From Spirogloea muscicola (taxonomy: Eukaryota; Streptophyta; Zygnematophyceae; Spirogloeales; Spirogloeaceae), in NCBI GenBank assembly GCA_009602725.1, contig WELB01000001.1, positions 2,077,371 through 2,090,010 on the forward strand: a stretch of DNA of 12,640 bases, written 5' to 3'. Position 1 is the stretch's first letter, and each line of letters starts with the position of its first letter. The position numbers were made by a program, and so were the translations under genes. The notes below the pieces were generated by a model. The model did not search any database. It was given only the letters and a program-made list of their open reading frames with translations, and was not told the origin of the DNA. Below, in pieces: positions 7,290-12,640 of the stretch.

Positions 7290-10200
7290 ATGGGGCCCAA
7301 GAAGAAGCGGGCACGGCCGTCCTGCACAGGGCAGCCCAGCTGCGAGCTCGAGGCCCTCTCGCGCCAGGTCGAGCTGCTGGCCGTTGCTGTGGGGCTCGAC
7401 AACTCCACAGAGCGAGCGCCAAAGGCATCCGCGTTGCGAGCTCTGTCGAGGCTGCGGCAAGAGCTGCTGCGGCGGCAGCTCGATGGCGCCGCCTGCGCCA
7501 GCGGCGCTGTCGATGACCCTGCTGTGCTGCAACTCCTGCAAAGCCATGCGCTGCCTCAGAGCCTCGCGAAGCTGCTGCAGAGTAGGTAAGGCCACCTTGG
7601 CTGTGCTGCAGAACCTGCTTGACATCGGCGCGTGGATTTTAGCGCAACCTCGTAACCTCAAAGCCTGCACACTCGCTTTGAGTGATTACGTTGAAGAACG
7701 ACAAAGTGGAGAAGAAGCTGATTGTGAAACTGCATTAAGTTCTGCGGTTTGACAATGCGGTGATGTGATGACAGCAAAGCCGAGCCCGCGCTGCAGCAAG
7801 TCGTGCTCGAGGTCGTGGGCATCGCGGCCCTGAGCTCGGTGGCAGCCAGCGAAACTCTGGCCTCCTGTGGCGCCCTCCTCCACGCGCTCGTGGAGGCTAT
7901 GTACGGAGCATCGTCTTCCTCTTGCCGAGTTGTCTTGGCGGTGCTCTCTGCAGCAACCACTATTGCCACGGCCTCTTTGGGCTGCAAGGAGCTCTTGCAC
8001 TGTGGTGCTGTCCCGGCGCTCCTGTGGGTATCTTCCGGCCCTGCAGCGAGCTGCTCAAGTCGTAGCTACCAATGTCAAGCAGCTGCTTCTGCCAGTCTTG
8101 CGATTAACAATCTAGTCTCTCAGGATTGTCCTCTGATTGCCTTTGACTCTTGCGGGGGGCTTGGGACCAGGACGGTGGCCGCCTGGGCAGGGTGCAGCAG
8201 TGGACAGCCACCTCTTGAGCTGCAGCGCCTCACTCCTGGAGGAGAGCCAGAGTTGTGCAACACCATTTCAGATGCTTCACCTCGAACGAGCGACAAGGGA
8301 GTAAGCACCACTTCAGCACCTCCTGCCAAGGCCACCATCACAGGGGCTATGAAGACGAGGTCAAGAGTCGGAGGCAAGCGGGCGCTGGTCGTCGAGGCGG
8401 CTGCTGACGCCCTTCAGCTACTCTTGTACTCGGCGGAGGCGGAGGAGGCGACAATGGAGGCGGTAGCCAATGCGCCTGACAAGGCCTCCAGACTGGCGCT
8501 GGTGGCCTTCCAAGAGCAGCTCTGGAGCTACTTTCCCCTGGCGGCCCTAAGCGGCAGCCGGTTGCAGCGGACAGTGCAGTCGCTGGCCAAGGTCGTGGCA
8601 TACTTGGCGCTGCTATGTCCTGTGAGCCAACCACAGCTTGATCATGCTCCTGATCTGCTTACGAGCGGTAGCGAGGACATGGGCACCTTGATGGTCATAG
8701 GCAAGCCGCCTCCATTCCTCCATGGAGGAGAGCGAAGCTTGGGGGCACAGCTGGCGGACGTGTTGAAATGTGAGGAGGCGGCTGCCGAGGACTTCCTGCG
8801 ATGCCACTGGGAGCAGGCGCCGCTTCTCCTGTTTCGTGAGGAGCGCACTGCGTCTAGCAGGGCCACTCGCTCATGCGGGGGCCAGATCAGCAAGCTGCAC
8901 CAAGTGTTGGGCCTACAGTGCGCAGAGGACGTCATTGAGCTGGTCTCCTTGGGAGTGCACTGCCCTGCGTTCAGAGCCGACGAGATGGACGCGCTCGTGG
9001 CTTTGCGAGAGGCTGCAGCTGAGCTAGGGCTGCCCATGCTGCACAAGCAGGACCTGAATTTGGTGGCTTGTGGGAAGGAGGCACCTGGCAATGATGGAAA
9101 TGGTGGGCCTGCACAAGGCATCGCAGGGGAAGAGTGCGCACGGGCCCTGGCCCTCGGCTATACGCTCGCTCTCAGGGGCCTGCAATTTAGGTCGCACAAC
9201 GTCTCCACTGTTGCCGCAGCCTTGGCTGCGGCCATGGGCCAGGCCGCTGTCGGTGCCAACCTGTACCTTACGCCTGAGGGCTCTCAGGTGCGGCTGCAGG
9301 TGGCGCTTCCATTGTCCAGAATGATATGTTGATGATACTCTGAGCTCTTGGTGCTGCCTAGCTCCTGTTAGGACCATACGGCACCTGCCTTGGCACCTGC
9401 TAGTATGCGTGAAGACATGCCAATTGATCGTGACTTGCACGGGAGGTGGGGTGTGGAAATCCTTCTCAGGGTTTGGAAGCCCACTACGACGACCACTGCG
9501 TATTCGTCTGCCAGCTGGCAGGTCCACGTTTCTGCCACCTTGGCTTGACATTACCGCCCCCCCCGCCTCTCATGCTCCTGGAGCTAGATGAGGCTATCAA
9601 GCAATTGCCGCCAACCCTGTCTGTGCCCACATGTGAATAGGCAAGGAGCAGCTGACAAGCAGCGCCACAAGTGGAATCTTCTGTCCTGTAGGGCAAAAGC
9701 AGTGGAAAGTCTTCCCTCCGCAGGTGCAACTCCCACGCCTCTACAGTGTCCGAAGGTACACCCGATGCAGTTTGGAACTTACTAGCACTGTGCAACAACT
9801 AGTACTACTTCTATTGTCACATTTGGGGGGGCCTGTGCCGGCTAGCATCGGCGACAACAGTAACCAGCTTTGCTGCTGGAACTTCCTTCAGTCAAGATAG
9901 GCCCTTCAGCTGCTATTCTTACACATATAGCAGCTGTTGTCTTAGGCAGGCACTGGCCGTAGTCGGTACCTGGTTTCTAATCTTTGACAATAGTTGATAA
10001 TATGCTAGTTACTCTATGCAGCCGCTCGCAGGTGGACAATGTGCACCCCTGCATCTTCAATCTCCAGCCTGGGGATGCCCTTTATATTCCACGAGGCTGG
10101 CCCCATGAGGCGTTAAATGTGGCCACAAAAGGAGATTGCAACAGCAGAGAGCCCTCATTGCATATCACTTTCGGGGTTGAGGTGGAGTCTCCATTTGAGT

Positions 10201-11274
10201 AAGTGCTTGATTAAACAAGCATACTAGCCTCCGTGTCCCTGAGCATAGCAACAATGCAGAATTATGGAGACTTCATAGACTTGACCCCTGGACTGTGGCC
10301 TTTCCAAGGTGCCTCATGTCATAGGCATATGTTGTAGGCATTCTCGAGACGCGGAGGCAGTCTGAGTAGCAAAATTGTCGTTGATGCAAATAGCTCATGT
10401 TTGACTAAGTCATGGGCCGCTAAAGAGTGTGATTGTGTTGAGCAGGAATCCTCATTTCCTCCTTGTGTCTTGCAGGTGGGAAGGTCTCCTGCACATTGCT
10501 TTGCACCTGCGTTGCCAGGAACTTGCTCGTGACCACCACCAGTCCGATGAAGTGCTTTCCACAGGCAAGCTTGGTGTGGGCATATTGCCAAGTGACCAGG
10601 GATTGCATGGAGCCACGGAAAGAGGCCATTCGTTCTGCGGAGATCTGCATGGTCATGACCCTATTATTGTTCTGGAGGGCCTTCTCCATGTGGCCGTGCG
10701 GGCGGTAGGCAATCGCCATGAGCAGCTCCGGCGCGCATGTCTCACCTCAGCAACCGCAGCTGGCAACGATGCAGCTAGGCTTGAGGCCTACTTCTGCAGC
10801 GTGCTGAAGCTCGTTGTGTCGGAGGCCAGCTTTGAGGAAGCATGCGACATAGTGTTGGCATTTCTTATCGCAGAAGCAATGGCTGCTAGTGGCACGGCGA
10901 GCGAAGCAAACGCCGGCAGCACCGCAGACCTTGGCTGGATGACATGGCTCACCCACATCCCTGGCAGCTCTGCAGCAATCGGCAAGCCTGGAGCATGGCT
11001 TGGTCATCCTGCAGCACTGCTTGGCTGCCCTGCAACACTGTTCGCCGGGCTCACAGCTCAGGGCTGGCGGGCAAGTGATGAAGCGGCTGCATTGCGCCAG
11101 AAATTTGTGGCAGCCATTCAGGACCTTGCAATGGTTGGTGCTGCCAACCTGAGACAGGTGCTTGCAGTCTGTGCGGCACTGCTGGCAGCGTACCGCGACA
11201 CCAGGGCTCGGCTGGGCAACGCCCTGGCTTCGCTGCAACGCCCGTCTGTTGGCAGCCGCAGCGCAGCCCATTGA
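7290..11274 (+). CDS. Ribosomal-oxygenase-like JmjC/Cupin_4 protein (NO66/MINA53 family) with N-terminal ARM-like region
   Basis: Members of this family are Fe(II)/2-oxoglutarate-dependent oxygenases; human NO66 and MINA53 hydroxylate histidines of ribosomal proteins in the nucleus/nucleolus. Exons: 7290-7585, 7775-9287, 9470-9521, 9692-9755, 10022-10198 and 10476-11274, totalling 966 residues, with all phases matching. The N-terminus MGPKKKRARP has a classic basic nuclear-localisation pattern. Residues about 95-220 are alpha-helical and ARM-like (for example QCQAAASASLAINNLV). A low-complexity linker follows, then EDFLRCHWEQAPLLLF, which opens the cupin domain. The metal site is visible: HYD gives H608 and D610 within GLEAHYDDHCVFVCQLAG, and YIPRGWPH gives H670. 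The spacing of 62 residues is typical of the family. Motifs TPEGSQ|G, QLAG|QKQWKVF, SLHITFGV and PFE|WEGLLHIALH are restored or flanked by splice joins. The C-terminal 260 residues are helical and variable. The start at 7290 gives the NLS-bearing form; exon 4's donor (9755) is the least certain border. Confidence 0.88.
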
Positions 11275-11380
11275 CCTTACCCTGGGACGAGCAGGCAGCT
11301 TCAAGCAGTGCTTTGACTTGCGCCTATCGAGTTCCTTGACTGCCCTCGTTGAAGTCAAGGGCCAGCCATGTCCTGCTTGT
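11275..11380. other. Short convergent intergenic region
   Basis: Only 106 bases separate the stop codon of the plus-strand oxygenase gene (11272-11274) from the stop codon of the minus-strand DUF2064 gene (11381-11383). Both 3' UTRs must therefore fit here or overlap into the opposite gene. No clear polyadenylation signal was identified on either strand. Confidence 0.6.
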
Positions 11381-12640
11381 TCAGAGTGTGTAGCCATTCT
11401 CCGCCAAGGCCTGCTGCAATACATTTGCCTCATCAAGGACCTCAGCAGCCAGGTCCACCAGGCTGTCCCGATTTTCTCCGGCCTCGACCCTGTGAGAGCT
11501 CGACGTGGAAGCAGTGCGACGCATGGCGAGCCAGCGGCGGAGATCGTCAGCTGTGTCGATGTCAGCCAAGGTAGGCAATGTGCAGAGCGGGGCAACCCTG
11601 AGGCCGGCGCCAGCAGCTACCACCAGGGAGCATTGCAGAACGTCCGGCGAGCTCCAAGGTATGCCCTGCTGCAACGGACAGTCGACATATCAATATTCCG
11701 ACCAAGGTGCCCTTCGAGCAGCGCCACGGCAGCACTCGACACTGAACTTTTGAGCCCTGCCGCACCAGAGGCGCTTCGCACCTCAAAGAGGGCAGCATAT
11801 GGCTGGCGGATGCCAAGTAGATAGTAGCCGCCATCCTCAGCTGGGCCAAAGACAACCTGTTCGTGCCAATCCACACAGTTAGAGGCAGGGGGCACTGTCT
11901 GTGCGTAGCTGGCAGGTGTTGGTGAGTGCATGGGCGCGCACTTGGTGGACCTCCAGAGCTGAAAAGGCAGACATCATGATGTGTTCGTTGAGGTCCGGCA
12001 CGTCGGTCCCGATTACGATGGCCTGGCGGACCAGCAGCCAGCAATGTTTGCATCAGCCCAGATCTCCTTGATTGAGGAAACGCTACTGCTGCCAATGGCA
12101 AGAGCAAGCAAAATAAATATGGTGGCGGATATTGTAGCCCAGTGCTAAGTTGCGAGGCTCCTGCCAGCCAGTCGGGCCGTCGCCGAGGTGGCTAGGAGCC
12201 ATGTCTAAGGGAGGTGAGAGCGGCTGGTACCGATGAGGCTCCGCCCTGGAAGACCTCCTGGAGCGCTGCCAGCATGCGCACGCCCAAGTTGGGGGCATCC
12301 ACCTGCGCAGCTGAGGCAGCGGTGGCGCCGCCGTTAGCGCCACAGGACCTACATTGCTGCGCGGCTGGCCTCAGCTGCGGATGCGAGTGGAGCGGGGGCA
12401 GAGATGCTTGCTGCGGTGGCCTCTGCCTCATTCGGCAGCTGAGGCTAGAGTGCAGAGTACGAGAGCGGCAGCGGCGGCGGCGGCGGCGGCGGCGGCCGCT
12501 GTGGTTGCAGGGAAGCGTCGTCACCTGCGGCCTCAGCTGGAGGCCGGGGCCCTGGCCCAGGGCGCGCATCCAGTCGGCCACGGCAGCGGCGTCGCGCGGC
12601 TCGGCGAAGAAGAGGTGCCGCGCGACGTCGGGCGCGCAGC
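11381..12640 (-). CDS. DUF2064 / COG3222 glycosyltransferase-like protein (GT-A fold), 5'-partial
   Basis: This family (TIGR04282-like) has a nucleotide-sugar-transferase fold related to CofC; its biochemical role is not established. Visible exons on the minus strand, all phase 0: 12640-12525 (continues outside the window), 12302-12231, 12022-11942, 11856-11782 and 11665-11381, about 208 residues. Each join restores family sequence: GPGLQLRPQ to VDAPNLGVRMLAAL, then GGASS to AIVIGTDVPDLNE, then SALEVHQ to VVFGPAEDGGYYLLG, then YAALFE to GIPWSSPDVLQ. Diagnostic motifs are the IGTDVPDL acidic loop, GPAEDGGYYLLG, GIPWS and DIDTADDLRRW. The product ends about 46 residues beyond DIDTADDL with an acidic helical tail. 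Introns are 222, 208, 85 and 116 bases. The family is mostly bacterial, so a bacterial or endosymbiotic origin with later intron gain is likely. Localisation cannot be judged because the N-terminus is missing. Confidence 0.87.
12466..12497. repeat. (CGG)n microsatellite in an intron of the DUF2064 gene
   Basis: A run of about ten CGG/GGC triplets lies inside the 12303-12524 intron on the minus strand. Arginine- or alanine-rich readings across it are not coding, since the flanking exons join cleanly without it. Confidence 0.7.

Noticed and set aside
8019-8050. Possible micro-intron (GTATCT...CTGCAG) in oxygenase exon 2
   Set aside because: It is far too short, and reading through gives a continuous ARM-like sequence (VPALLW...QCQAAASASLAINNLV).
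10420-10719. 99-codon minus-strand frame with fairly natural composition
   Set aside because: The plus-strand exon entering at 10476 continues the family motif PFE-WEGLLHIALH in phase, so the minus frame is most likely a shadow.
10747-11595. 282-codon minus-strand open frame
   Set aside because: It is antisense to the helical C-terminal exon of the oxygenase and overlaps the DUF2064 last exon in the wrong frame. The Cys-rich translation looks like a shadow.
1-12640. CRISPR array, bacterial operon or prophage
   Set aside because: There are no regularly spaced repeats with unique spacers and no Shine-Dalgarno-linked gene strings. Genes are split by spliceosomal introns.

Overview
The window looks like nuclear DNA of a green alga (Viridiplantae, probably a chlorophyte; the lineage below that cannot be fixed from sequence alone). 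The reasons are genes split by GT-AG introns of about 85-280 bp, moderately GC-rich coding sequence, recurrent (CGG/GCC)n tracts, and two proteins of plastid-bearing organisms: a PDV2-type plastid-division protein and a plant-type small multidrug export family protein. There is no bacterial operon structure.

Layout. 1-1640: a CGG tract at the left edge, then a repeat-rich stretch with a direct repeat (459-617 / 680-857) and an inverted partner (917-975) that make a foldback, followed by tandem-like subrepeats to about 1200. 1600-1980: an unassigned plus-strand open stretch, possibly a decayed element. 2089-3664 (minus): a five-exon PDV2-like gene. 3792-5221 (plus): a Sm_multidrug_ex / COG2426 membrane protein gene, divergent from PDV2 across a short shared 5' region. 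5222-6360: mostly non-coding with small repeats. 6361-6936 (minus): a probable C-terminal relic of a non-LTR retrotransposon polyprotein. 6965 to about 7200 (minus): two exon-like segments of an unrecognised gene. 7290-11274 (plus): a six-exon, 966-residue ribosomal-oxygenase-like JmjC/cupin protein with an N-terminal basic nuclear-localisation-type motif and an ARM-like region. 11381-12640 (minus, 5' end outside the window): a DUF2064/COG3222 GT-A-like glycosyltransferase with five visible exons, convergent with the oxygenase gene.

The exon models of the PDV2-like, oxygenase and DUF2064 genes were built by joining reading frames at GT/AG sites with matching phase, and each join restores a continuous family motif. 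The four confident genes do not form a pathway: they act at the plastid outer envelope, a (probably plastid) membrane, the nucleus/nucleolus, and in an unknown sugar-transfer step. I see no new multi-gene system. The most noteworthy items are the PDV2-like gene with its C-terminal glycine, the ARM-oxygenase fusion, the unrecognised minus-strand exons at 6965-7200, and the repeat family shared between the left flank and the retroelement relic.
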